From assembly GCA_045106735.1 (NCBI GenBank), contig JBGCEZ010000045.1:1-64000 (forward strand): DNA of 64,000 nucleotides, read 5' to 3'. Position 1 is the first letter of the stretch. Every line of letters begins with the position of its first letter. The notes beneath the pieces are model-generated. The model did not search any database. It saw nothing but the letters and a program-made list of their open reading frames with translations, and was not told where the DNA came from. The DNA is from JBGCEZ01 sp045106735 (GTDB taxonomy: Bacteria > Planctomycetota > Phycisphaerae > Phycisphaerales > SM1A02). The position numbers and the translations under genes are program-made. This document shows positions 9,595-16,971 of the stretch, one piece after another.

Positions 9595-9706
9595 CGTCCG
9601 TCTCCCTCGAAACGCTCACCCCCCTGGTGTTCCCTGTGACCCGACGGTCGGATTCGCTCTGGCTCGGCTCGATCCGGTTTCGTTCGGACAACGATCGCCC
9701 CGCCCC

Positions 9707-9724
9707 GAACGGGCAAACCCGTTC
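9707..9724. repeat. Hairpin GAACGGG-CAAA-CCCGTTC
   Basis: A perfect 7-bp stem with a 4-nt loop lies in the 459-bp gap between the DUF4339 gene and kynA. There is no T-run, so it is more likely an operator or RNA structural element than a terminator. Confidence 0.35.
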
Positions 9725-9762
9725 CGACCACGGAACCAGATCCCCATCCGGGACTTCCCCCG

Positions 9763-9803
9763 AAAAACAGCGGCGGGATCGGGCGATGACCCAATCCCGC
9801 CGC
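9763..9803 (-). terminator. Intrinsic terminator on the minus strand, upstream of the DUF4339 gene
   Basis: The stem is 10 bp, GCGGCGGGAT (9770-9779) paired with ATCCCGCCGC (9794-9803), with a 14-nt loop. Read on the minus strand it is followed by TGTTTTTC. No minus-strand protein gene lies just upstream, so it would end a leader, an antisense transcript of kynA or a small RNA. The rest of the 9595-10053 gap shows no gene. Confidence 0.6.
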
Positions 9804-10053
9804 AAGACTCCCGGAAAGGGGCCCGTCGAGGCGGGGATCGGTCGTGGAGGGCACCAGGCCGGCCCCGGCGAGCCGCGACTGTGTCGCACACCCACCGGCG
9901 TCTGCTGGTGCTGACCGGTCCCCGCTGCCCCCCTTGGCGCATTCCATCCGCAAACCCGCACCCGAGGTTCAGAAATTTTTCGTCGGGCGGATGGCCAGGC
10001 CATCGCCCAAGCCCGTCCGCGGCCTCCGGGCCCCTGGTACCCTCCCCAGCGCC

Positions 10054-10839
10054 ATGCCAGTCACCTACGAGTCGTACCTGTGCCTGCCCGAGCTGCTCGA
10101 CCTCCAGCAGCCCAAGAGTGATCCGGTGGAGCACGATGAACCGCTGTTCATCGTCATCCATCAGACCTATGAGCTGTGGTTCAAGCTCATGCTGCATGAA
10201 TTCGAGAAGGTCGGGCGGAACTTCCGCGCCGGCGAGCTCTGGGAAGCGGTCCACACGCTGAAGCGCTGCCGGACGATCATGAAGACGCTCGTCAACCAGA
10301 TCGACATCCTCGAGACGATGACGCCGATGAGCTTCACCAGCTTTCGCGATCGACTCGACACGTCCAGCGGTTTCCAGTCGACCCAGTTCCGCGAGCTCGA
10401 GTTCATGCTCGGCTACAAGCGGCCCAATGTCATGAAGCTGGCCGGCATCAACAGCGGCGTCGGCTGGGAACGGGCGATCCGCCGACTCGAAGAACCGAGC
10501 CTGATCGACCACTTCCACCGGTACCTGGCCGACGCCGGCGCGGACATCCCGGCCGAGGTCCTGGACCGGGACGTCAGCCAGCCGCACGTGAGCAACCCGA
10601 AGGTCCAGGACGAGCTCGTGCGGCTCTACCGCGAACGTCCCGACATGGGCATCCTGCTCGAACTCATGACCGACTTCGACGAAGGCCTGCAGGAGTGGCG
10701 CTACCGCCACGTGAAGATGGTCGAGCGGACCATCGGCGACAAGCAGGGCACCGGCGGCTCGCCCGGCGTGGAGTTCCTCCGGCAGAGCCTGTTCAAGCCG
10801 ACGTTCCCCGATCTGTGGGCGATCCGCTCGCGGCTCTGA
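10054..10839 (+). CDS. kynA: Tryptophan 2,3-dioxygenase
   Basis: This haem enzyme opens the indole ring of tryptophan to N-formylkynurenine, the first step of the pathway. The 261-aa protein contains 'IVIHQTYELWFKL' with the substrate-side His36, 'FRELEFMLGYK' (about 112-122), the proximal haem ligand His219 in 'YRHVKMVERTIG', and the closing 'GTGGSPGVEFLRQ' and 'FPDLWAIRSRL'. The start is the ATG giving 'MPVTYESYLCLPELL'; the longer open frame upstream has no family match and crosses the hairpins above. The protein is slightly short at the N-terminus compared with characterised bacterial enzymes. The next gene starts 53 bp downstream. Confidence 0.96.
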   Translation: MPVTYESYLCLPELLDLQQPKSDPVEHDEPLFIVIHQTYELWFKLMLHEFEKVGRNFRAGELWEAVHTLKRCRTIMKTLVNQIDILETMTPMSFTSFRDRLDTSSGFQSTQFRELEFMLGYKRPNVMKLAGINSGVGWERAIRRLEEPSLIDHFHRYLADAGADIPAEVLDRDVSQPHVSNPKVQDELVRLYRERPDMGILLELMTDFDEGLQEWRYRHVKMVERTIGDKQGTGGSPGVEFLRQSLFKPTFPDLWAIRSRL

Positions 10840-10892
10840 ATCCCACCCGCTCGCGAGTTGCCCGACGCCCGTCCGCACCGGACCATGCATCC

Positions 10893-11723
10893 ATGACCCA
10901 GCGATCCGCCCCCGACGACCCGCCGGCCACATCGGCTGACTCCCCCACGCCCGACGGGTCCGCCACCGGCAGCGTCACGACCGATGTCCGTCCCCGCGAC
11001 CCCGCCCGGGCGCTCGGCGATCCCTTCTGCAACGCCTGCGGGTACGCCCTCAGCGGCTGCACCGACTCGGCCCGCTGCCCGGAGTGCGGCCGGCCGCTCG
11101 TTGAAGTGCTCATGCGCCCGGAGCTGCAGTTCGTCGGCGGACGGCGCCGGCGGACGCGGGCTCGCGTCTTGGGCATGCCGGCGATCGACATCGCGTTCGG
11201 CCCGTCGGGCAACGAACGGGTGGGCCGGGCCCGCGGCTTCATCGCCGTCGGCGACCAGGCCCGCGGCGTGATCGCGATCGGCGGTCGGGCCCACGGCGTC
11301 GTGGCCATCGGGGGCATCGCCACCGGCGGGGTCACGTTCGGCGGCACGAGCATCGGCGTGGTCTCGCTCGGCGGCGCGTCGATGGGCGGCATGGCCCTCG
11401 GCGGCATGGCGATGGGCGGCTTGGCCAACGGCGGCATGGCCATCGGCGGCATCGCCCAGGGCGGCGCGGCGATCGGCTACCTGGTGCGCGGCGGCGCGGC
11501 CGCGGGGGCCAGGAGCTTCGGCGGCGGCGGCACCGGCGACATCATGAACAACCCGATCTTCGCCACGGCGTTCGGCTGGTTCTTCGGGGGCGGACGCGGC
11601 GGCCCGATGGTCGTCCTGATGCCGATCATCCTCGTCATGTTGCTCGTGGCCACACTGAGCGGCCTCGGTCTCCTGCGGGCCTGGCTGGCCATGAACACCG
11701 AGCCCGGCTGGGACCAGACATGA
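10893..11723 (+). CDS. Zinc-ribbon membrane protein with glycine-rich decapeptide repeats
   Basis: This 276-aa protein is unlikely to be an enzyme. It has a low-complexity N-terminus, then a zinc ribbon (Cys46, Cys49, Cys62, Cys65: 'FCNACG' and 'RCPECG'). From about residue 112, roughly eight tandem ten-residue units of the form G-[VIF]-[IVM]-A-[IVL]-G-G-x-A-x follow, such as 'GVIAIGGRAH' and 'GVVAIGGIAT'. A repeating pattern like this could build a left-handed solenoid or a glycine-zipper surface. A hydrophobic helix near 230-258 anchors the C-terminus. The stop overlaps the kynB start by 4 bp (ATGA), so translation of kynB is probably coupled to it. Function unknown. Confidence 0.8.
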   Translation: MTQRSAPDDPPATSADSPTPDGSATGSVTTDVRPRDPARALGDPFCNACGYALSGCTDSARCPECGRPLVEVLMRPELQFVGGRRRRTRARVLGMPAIDIAFGPSGNERVGRARGFIAVGDQARGVIAIGGRAHGVVAIGGIATGGVTFGGTSIGVVSLGGASMGGMALGGMAMGGLANGGMAIGGIAQGGAAIGYLVRGGAAAGARSFGGGGTGDIMNNPIFATAFGWFFGGGRGGPMVVLMPIILVMLLVATLSGLGLLRAWLAMNTEPGWDQT

Positions 11724-12361
11724 GCGGCGCGGCCGGCCGGATCATCGACATCACGCCCCCGATCACGCCGGATCTGGCCGTCTTCCCCGGCGACACGCCG
11801 CCATCGCGCGAGGTGCTGCTGGACATGGAGCGCGGCGACCACCTGACGCTGTCCACGCTGCGGACGACCGTGCATCTGGGGGCCCACGCCGACGGCGTGA
11901 ACCACTACGGCGTCGGCGGCCCCGACATCGACGCCATGCCACTCGACCACTTCATCGGCCCCTGCGAGGTCGTGCACGTCAGCGCCGAACCCGGCCGGCG
12001 GGTGGGCGTGACCGATCTGCCGGAGACCGCTCGACTGGAGCGCCCGCGGGTGCTGCTGCGGACCGGGTCCTACCCGGATCCAACGACCTGGTCCGAGTCC
12101 TTCTGCGGCCTGGAGCCGGAGCTCGTGGACCACCTGCACGCCGCCGGCGTGATCACCGTCGGCATCGACACGCCGAGCGTGGACGCCCCCACGGCCAAGA
12201 CGCTGGTCGCCCACCACCGGTTCCTCGCCACCGGGATGGCGATCATCGAGGGCCTGGTGCTGACCGACGTGACCCCCGGTGACTACGAACTGATCGCCCT
12301 TCCGCTGCGCCTGGTCGGCTTCGACGCCTCTCCCGTGCGCGCGGTCCTGCGGGAAGGCTGA
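11720..12361 (+). CDS. kynB: Kynurenine formamidase (cyclase family)
   Basis: This enzyme hydrolyses N-formylkynurenine to kynurenine and formate, the step after tryptophan dioxygenase. The 213-aa size is standard for bacterial KynB. The metal-binding signature is complete: His52, His56, Asp58 and His62 in 'TVHLGAHADGVNHYG'. The C-terminal 'VGIDTPSVDAPTAKTL', 'HHRFLATGMAIIEGLVL' and 'LIALPLRLVGFDASPVRAVL' regions match the cyclase fold. Its start codon overlaps the stop of the solenoid protein. The macrodomain gene follows after 9 bp. Confidence 0.95.
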   Translation: MSGAAGRIIDITPPITPDLAVFPGDTPPSREVLLDMERGDHLTLSTLRTTVHLGAHADGVNHYGVGGPDIDAMPLDHFIGPCEVVHVSAEPGRRVGVTDLPETARLERPRVLLRTGSYPDPTTWSESFCGLEPELVDHLHAAGVITVGIDTPSVDAPTAKTLVAHHRFLATGMAIIEGLVLTDVTPGDYELIALPLRLVGFDASPVRAVLREG

Positions 12362-12370
12362 GGCGTCGGC

Positions 12371-12406
12371 GTGGGCGTGGGCGTGGGCGTGGGCGTGGGC
12401 GTGGGC
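12371..12406. repeat. GTGGGC hexanucleotide tandem repeat at the macrodomain gene start
   Basis: Six tandem GTGGGC units form the 5' end of the macrodomain frame. Because the unit is a multiple of three, copy-number change would add or remove GTG start codons and Val-Gly pairs without shifting the frame. Confidence 0.85.
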
Positions 12407-12892
12407 GAAGCCACGGCATCGGTCGCCGTCGTCCACGGCGATCTGCTCGACCAGGACGTGGACGCGATCGTCAATGCGTGGAATCGCAATGTGATCCCGT
12501 GGTGGCTGCTGGCGCCGCAGGGCGTGTCGCGGGCCATTAAGCGGGCGGCGGGTTATGCCCCGTTTCGCGAGCTGGCGCGAGCCGGCGTGATTCCGCTGGG
12601 CGGGGCCGTGCTCACCGGCTCGGGTCGCCTGCCGCATCGCGGGATCATCCACGTGGCCGGAATCAATCTGGCGTGGCGGGCGACGGACACGTCGGTGAAA
12701 CGTTCGGTGCACAACGCACTGGCCGTCGCGCGAGACGCCGGTTTCGCCAGCGTCGCGTTTCCGTTGATCGGATCCGGGACCGGCGGCCAGCGCCGCGACC
12801 GGGTCGAGAGGATCATGCGCGAGGCGATTGACGCGGCGGCCTTCTCGGGGCGGGTGGTGATCGTACGCCACGCGCCGGGCGCGGATGCCTGA
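12371..12892 (+). CDS. Macrodomain protein (ADP-ribose-binding)
   Basis: The protein is up to 173 aa. Macrodomain features are 'VVHGDLLDQDVDAIVNAWNRN' at the start of the fold (the usual NAAN is NAWN), a glycine loop 'VIPLGGAVLTGSG', 'IIHVAGINL' and 'VAFPLIGSGTGGQ'. Macrodomains bind ADP-ribose derivatives and many hydrolyse O-acetyl-ADP-ribose or ADP-ribosylated targets. The N-terminus is a run of Val-Gly dipeptides encoded by GTGGGC repeats, so any of about six GTG codons could start translation; I give the first. It is close behind kynB (9 bp) and probably co-transcribed. Which substrate it acts on is not evident. Confidence 0.82.
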   Translation: MGVGVGVGVGVGEATASVAVVHGDLLDQDVDAIVNAWNRNVIPWWLLAPQGVSRAIKRAAGYAPFRELARAGVIPLGGAVLTGSGRLPHRGIIHVAGINLAWRATDTSVKRSVHNALAVARDAGFASVAFPLIGSGTGGQRRDRVERIMREAIDAAAFSGRVVIVRHAPGADA

Positions 12893-12916
12893 ACCGCCGA
12901 TGCACCGCCGCGGACA

Positions 12917-13720
12917 TCACGGAACGATCGGCCCGCCGCCCAGCCCGCGCCCGAGCCGGTGAAGCATCGCGTCGTCGACCAGCGGCACGGCCAGCTGACC
13001 GCTGCCGGGCGTGGCGACGTATGGCCGACGATCGTCGGCCCCGGTCAGCTGCCCATTGCCGTCGGAATCGACGGCGAGCATGAGAATCAGTCGACCGCTG
13101 GCGTCATCCCAGCGCATGGCGTCGACCCAGCCGTTGGAAGGCGTCAGACGATGGGCGCGGGCCGTGGCAACGTCGACCAGAAGCACGCCGGCCGGGTCGC
13201 CACGCCCGAGGCGCCCGTCCCCGTTCGCGTCGGTCTCGACCACGTGAAACACGAGGTGCGAGGTGCGGCGGCTACCGGCGTCATCACGCGGCCCGGCCAC
13301 GCCCCACTTCACGATCAGCCCCCGGCGATTCAGCAGCGGTCCGCCGGATCCGGCGCCGATCCGCTGCAGCAGGACGTTGTGCCACTCGACCGGTTGCACG
13401 ATGGCGAACGGGCTGCTCCGGCCGTCAAAGGATCGCTCGACGGACAACCGCAGTGACGCCGAGGCCCAGCCAGCCGAAGCACCCGGGGCGTCGCTCGTCT
13501 CCAGCCAGCGCCGCTCGCGTTCGATCGCGTAGGGAACGAGATTGAGATCGACATCGGTTCCCGGCACATCAATCGGCATGCCGAGTGTCGGACGACCGTT
13601 GACGGCGCCACGGACCGGGACATCCTCTGGCACGAACTGCGGCTGGCTTCTCGTGCCATACCCGCAGCCCCCAAGAGCAAGGGCGCTCAGCACCAGTGGC
13701 AGCCGGAGCAAACGTCGCAT
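12917..13720 (-). CDS. Putative lipoprotein with two EF-hand-like loops
   Basis: The 267-aa protein starts at the ATG giving 'MRRLLRLPLVLSALALGGC', a lipoprotein signal with the lipidated cysteine at residue 19. The mature part contains two calcium-loop patterns, 'DANGDGRLGRGD' and 'DSDGNGQLTGAD', and short beta segments between them that look like repeated read-outs ('LLVDVATARAHRL' and 'LMLAVDSDGNGQL'). I do not recognise a named family. It converges on the macrodomain gene (24 bp). An open frame extends upstream to 13858 but the lipoprotein signal decides the start. Confidence 0.72.
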   Translation of the reverse strand: MRRLLRLPLVLSALALGGCGYGTRSQPQFVPEDVPVRGAVNGRPTLGMPIDVPGTDVDLNLVPYAIERERRWLETSDAPGASAGWASASLRLSVERSFDGRSSPFAIVQPVEWHNVLLQRIGAGSGGPLLNRRGLIVKWGVAGPRDDAGSRRTSHLVFHVVETDANGDGRLGRGDPAGVLLVDVATARAHRLTPSNGWVDAMRWDDASGRLILMLAVDSDGNGQLTGADDRRPYVATPGSGQLAVPLVDDAMLHRLGRGLGGGPIVP

Positions 13721-14367
13721 CGCGGCCCGCCCGGGGCGGAGTGATGACGCGGGAGCAGGACGGGCGACGATCGGCGCAGCGAACATGAACGGCCTCCAGG
13801 CTGGACGCGGCCGGGACGCACCGTCCCGCCATCCTTCACGAGGGCACTGGCCGCCCACGGGTTCACATCGACTTCCCGGTTTCTACCGGATCCCCGCGAA
13901 CGTGCATCCGCCGGCGGGCCGGCGGACCGACGCCCCACGCCGCCGTGAGCTGTCCCCTCGCCGGGCCCGATCAACCCGGGTGGGATCACTCCCCAATGGG
14001 CACCGCCTTGGCCTCGCGGCCCGCGCGGCCGCAACTCACCGCTCCGCGGTACGCCCCCGGCGAGCCAGACTCGCTCGAAACAGAGTCCACGACGCCCGCC
14101 GAACGCCACCCGTCCGCCACGCTCAGCATCACCCCATAACCCCATCGCCCGGCACAACCCCGGGTCGACGCGAGCGTCCGAGAACCCGTGCGCGAGCCGG
14201 CCGGTGAGGCTCTTGGTTCATCGGTGCCGGAAAAGCGAGCCAGCGCCCCATCCCCGGGGAGGAATTTCCTCGTCCCACCCCCGTGATCATCCGACGACAC
14301 CAAGGAGCGCGGGGGGCTCCGCTCCGCCCCTTCGCCCCGCGCTCGTTGGCACCGGGAGGAACCGCGC
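13721..14367. other. 647-bp divergent intergenic region
   Basis: This gap separates the lipoprotein from the FIST operon. Overlapping short frames in several phases lack family features. It must contain the operon promoter, and the only clear element is the GGGAGGA Shine-Dalgarno at 14354-14360. No hairpin with a T-run was found. Confidence 0.5.
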
Positions 14368-15522
14368 ATGAGAGACATCGCGACCGCTACCGTCAGGTCG
14401 ATCACCTACACCGAAGCGTCGGGATGGTCGGATATGCCGTCCGAACTCGACTCCGACCGAACCCTGCTCACTGTCTTCAGTGCTCACGGACTCGAGAGCA
14501 CCCCTGGCGCGCTGAACATCCTGAAGGATGCGTTCCCCAACTCGCACGCCATCGGGTGCTCGACCTCCGGCGAGATCGACGGGGCAGAACTGAACGACGA
14601 ATCGATCTCCGTCGGCATCATGCAGTTCCAGCACACCGATCTGACGACCGTGTCCGCCCCGGTCCGAAGTCGGGACGACTCCGAGCGCGCCGGACGGCAT
14701 CTGGGCGAGCAACTCGTCCGACCCGGCCTGCAAGCGATCTTCGTCATTGCCGACGGGCATGAGACCAACGGGACAGCCCTGACCCGTGGCCTTCGCGAAT
14801 CGGTCTCCCCGGATGTGATCATCACCGGTGGCATGGCCGGTGACGGAACCCGATTCGGCCGCACATGGGTTCTGCTGAATGGCAAGCCGACGACCGGATT
14901 CGCAACCGCGATCGGACTGTACGGCGATCGGCTCAACGTCGGATACGGCTCCTGCGGGGGCTGGTCGGTCTTCGGCCCGGAACGCCGGGTGACCCGGGCC
15001 GATGGCCCAGTCCTCCGGGAGCTCGATGGGAAGCCGGCGCTCGCGCTGTACAAGGAGTACCTCGGCGACTTTGCGGACCAACTCCCGGCGTCGGCCCTGA
15101 GGTTCCCGCTCGAGATCCGCCGTACCGAGGACGATGAACATCGACTGGTACGAACAATCATCTCCATTGATGAAGCGGACCAATCGATGACCTTTGCCGG
15201 CGACATCCCCGAGGGCCACCTGGCCCAACTCATGCGGGCCAACTTCGATTCATTGCTCGACGGCGCGGAAGACGCCGCGCATCGATGTCGCGCGACGTCC
15301 CGGGCCGATGCGCCATGCCTGGCCATCGCCGTGAGCTGCGTCGGACGACGACTCGTACTGGGCGAACGCACCGAAGAGGAACTCGAGCGAACGCTTGGCG
15401 TCCTGCCTCAGGACTCCGTGCAGGTCGGATTCTATTCGTACGGCGAGATCGGACCGTTCGCCTCCGGAGCGGCGGAACTTCAGAACCAGACAATGTCCCT
15501 GATCACCTTCACCGAGCTCTGA
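14368..15522 (+). CDS. FIST-domain sensor protein (NosP-like)
   Basis: The 384-aa protein consists of a FIST_N domain (about 25-220, with 'AIGCSTSGEI' and 'GGMAGDGTRFGRTWVLLNG') and a FIST_C domain (about 220-375, with 'CVGRRLVLGERTEEELE' and 'VGFYSYGEIGPF'). FIST proteins are sensory; the NosP subgroup in Pseudomonas, Vibrio and Legionella binds haem, senses nitric oxide and regulates a co-encoded kinase. The start has a near-consensus GGGAGGA 7 bp upstream. The kinase gene begins 3 bp after the stop and a GGDEF-EAL regulator follows, which is the NosP neighbourhood. Haem binding itself cannot be read from the sequence. Confidence 0.9.
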   Translation: MRDIATATVRSITYTEASGWSDMPSELDSDRTLLTVFSAHGLESTPGALNILKDAFPNSHAIGCSTSGEIDGAELNDESISVGIMQFQHTDLTTVSAPVRSRDDSERAGRHLGEQLVRPGLQAIFVIADGHETNGTALTRGLRESVSPDVIITGGMAGDGTRFGRTWVLLNGKPTTGFATAIGLYGDRLNVGYGSCGGWSVFGPERRVTRADGPVLRELDGKPALALYKEYLGDFADQLPASALRFPLEIRRTEDDEHRLVRTIISIDEADQSMTFAGDIPEGHLAQLMRANFDSLLDGAEDAAHRCRATSRADAPCLAIAVSCVGRRLVLGERTEEELERTLGVLPQDSVQVGFYSYGEIGPFASGAAELQNQTMSLITFTEL

Positions 15523-15525
15523 TTC

Positions 15526-16971
15526 GTGCACCGACTCCTCGCCAATCAACTCAAACGGATCGGCATCGAATCGGATGTCCCGACCGTCGACCATCATGCG
15601 TGGACGAGCCTGCTCGATCGCGTCTCTCAGGCCTACCAGCAGTCCGACCAGGATCAGTATCTGCTTGAGCGCTCACTGAGTCTTTCGTCCAAGGAGATGC
15701 GCGATCTCCACGATGCACTGGCGGAGGAACGCGATTCGATCGCGACCGTCCTGTGTGCCCTGGACGAGGGCGTATGCGCAATCTCCGCCGATGAGACCAT
15801 CCAGTTCATCAATCCGCGAGCTCGATCAATCCTTCGCATCGACGCCGATCGAGAAGTGGTCAACGAACGTCTGGACGCCCTGGTCGATGTCCGCCTGCAC
15901 GACGGCACCCCGTTCTCGTGCCGCGCCGCTTCCGGCCTCTCCTCCCATGCGACGCAGGAAATCGATCGACGGCTCTTCGTTCGTGGCTTCGAAGACGAAG
16001 TCATCACCTGGTCGGTGGATCCACTTCGCGTCGGCGCTGACGATTGGGTACTCACCCTGCGGGACATCACCGACCGCAAGAGGCTGGAGACGGAACGCGA
16101 GGAACTCAATTCGCGACTCCTCGACCTCAGTCGCCAGGCCGGAATGGCCGAGGTCGCTTCCAACGTCCTCCACAACGTGGGCAACGTCCTCAACAGCGTC
16201 AACGTTTCCGCCACGGTTGCTGTCGATGTGGTGCGCGACACGAAAGCCGGCCGCTTGCAGCGCGTCGCCGATCTGATCCGTGGCCGGGACGACTCGCCAG
16301 AGTCCGCGGACCACCCCGCAAACGATGCGATGATCGCCGACTACCTGACGGAGCTCGATACCGAGCTGGCCCGGGAACGCGACACGCTCATCGACGAACT
16401 CACCAACCTCCGCAAGAGCACCGATCTCATCCGTGACATCGTCGCGACCCAACAGTCATACGCCAAGGTCACCGGAACGCGAGAGCAACTCGACGTGACC
16501 GACCTGATCGACGAGGCCACCCGTATCGTCTCCATCGGCCTTGAACGCCACGGTGTCCGAGTGGATCGCGACACATCCGCTTCGGTTGCGGTCTGTTCCG
16601 AACGGCACCAGGTGCTGCAGATCCTGGTCAATCTCATCTCCAACGCCAAGCAGGCGGTGGAGAGCTTGCCCGAGACTCGGCGCGAGATCAGCATTCGTGT
16701 CAGAACGCAGACCTCGAATGCACGCGTGTGCATCGACGTGATCGACCACGGCGTCGGCATCTCCCACGAAGACCTCACTCGCATCTTCACGTACGGCTTC
16801 ACGACCCGCGCTGATGGCCACGGATTCGGCCTGCACGGCGCCGCGATCGCGGCAAAGACCCTTGACGGGTCCTTGCACGCCCGGAGTCCAGGCCCCGGCC
16901 AGGGCGCCACGTTCACGTTGGAACTTCCTATCGCCGACGCCGCGCCCGCTTCGCATTCGGAGGCTGCCTGA
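15526..16971 (+). CDS. PAS-domain histidine kinase (NahK-like)
   Basis: The 481-aa soluble kinase starts at GTG, 3 bp after the FIST gene. Its N-terminus ('HRLLANQLKRIGIE' and 'DQDQYLLERSLSLSSKEM') is the coiled leader typical of kinases encoded beside FIST proteins. A PAS domain occupies about 75-190. The phosphoacceptor is His216 in 'EVASNVLHNVGNVLNSVN'. The ATPase domain has the N box 'ILVNLISNAKQAVES' (about 366-380) and the G boxes 'VIDHGVGI' and 'FGLHGAAIAA'. No membrane segment is seen, so input probably comes from the FIST protein. Its stop overlaps the regulator start by 1 bp, implying tight co-expression. Confidence 0.92.
   Translation: MHRLLANQLKRIGIESDVPTVDHHAWTSLLDRVSQAYQQSDQDQYLLERSLSLSSKEMRDLHDALAEERDSIATVLCALDEGVCAISADETIQFINPRARSILRIDADREVVNERLDALVDVRLHDGTPFSCRAASGLSSHATQEIDRRLFVRGFEDEVITWSVDPLRVGADDWVLTLRDITDRKRLETEREELNSRLLDLSRQAGMAEVASNVLHNVGNVLNSVNVSATVAVDVVRDTKAGRLQRVADLIRGRDDSPESADHPANDAMIADYLTELDTELARERDTLIDELTNLRKSTDLIRDIVATQQSYAKVTGTREQLDVTDLIDEATRIVSIGLERHGVRVDRDTSASVAVCSERHQVLQILVNLISNAKQAVESLPETRREISIRVRTQTSNARVCIDVIDHGVGISHEDLTRIFTYGFTTRADGHGFGLHGAAIAAKTLDGSLHARSPGPGQGATFTLELPIADAAPASHSEAA

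Noticed and set aside
12371..12406. Phase-variable frameshift switch
   Set aside because: The repeat unit is 6 bp, so gain or loss cannot shift the reading frame; only start choice or linker length would change.
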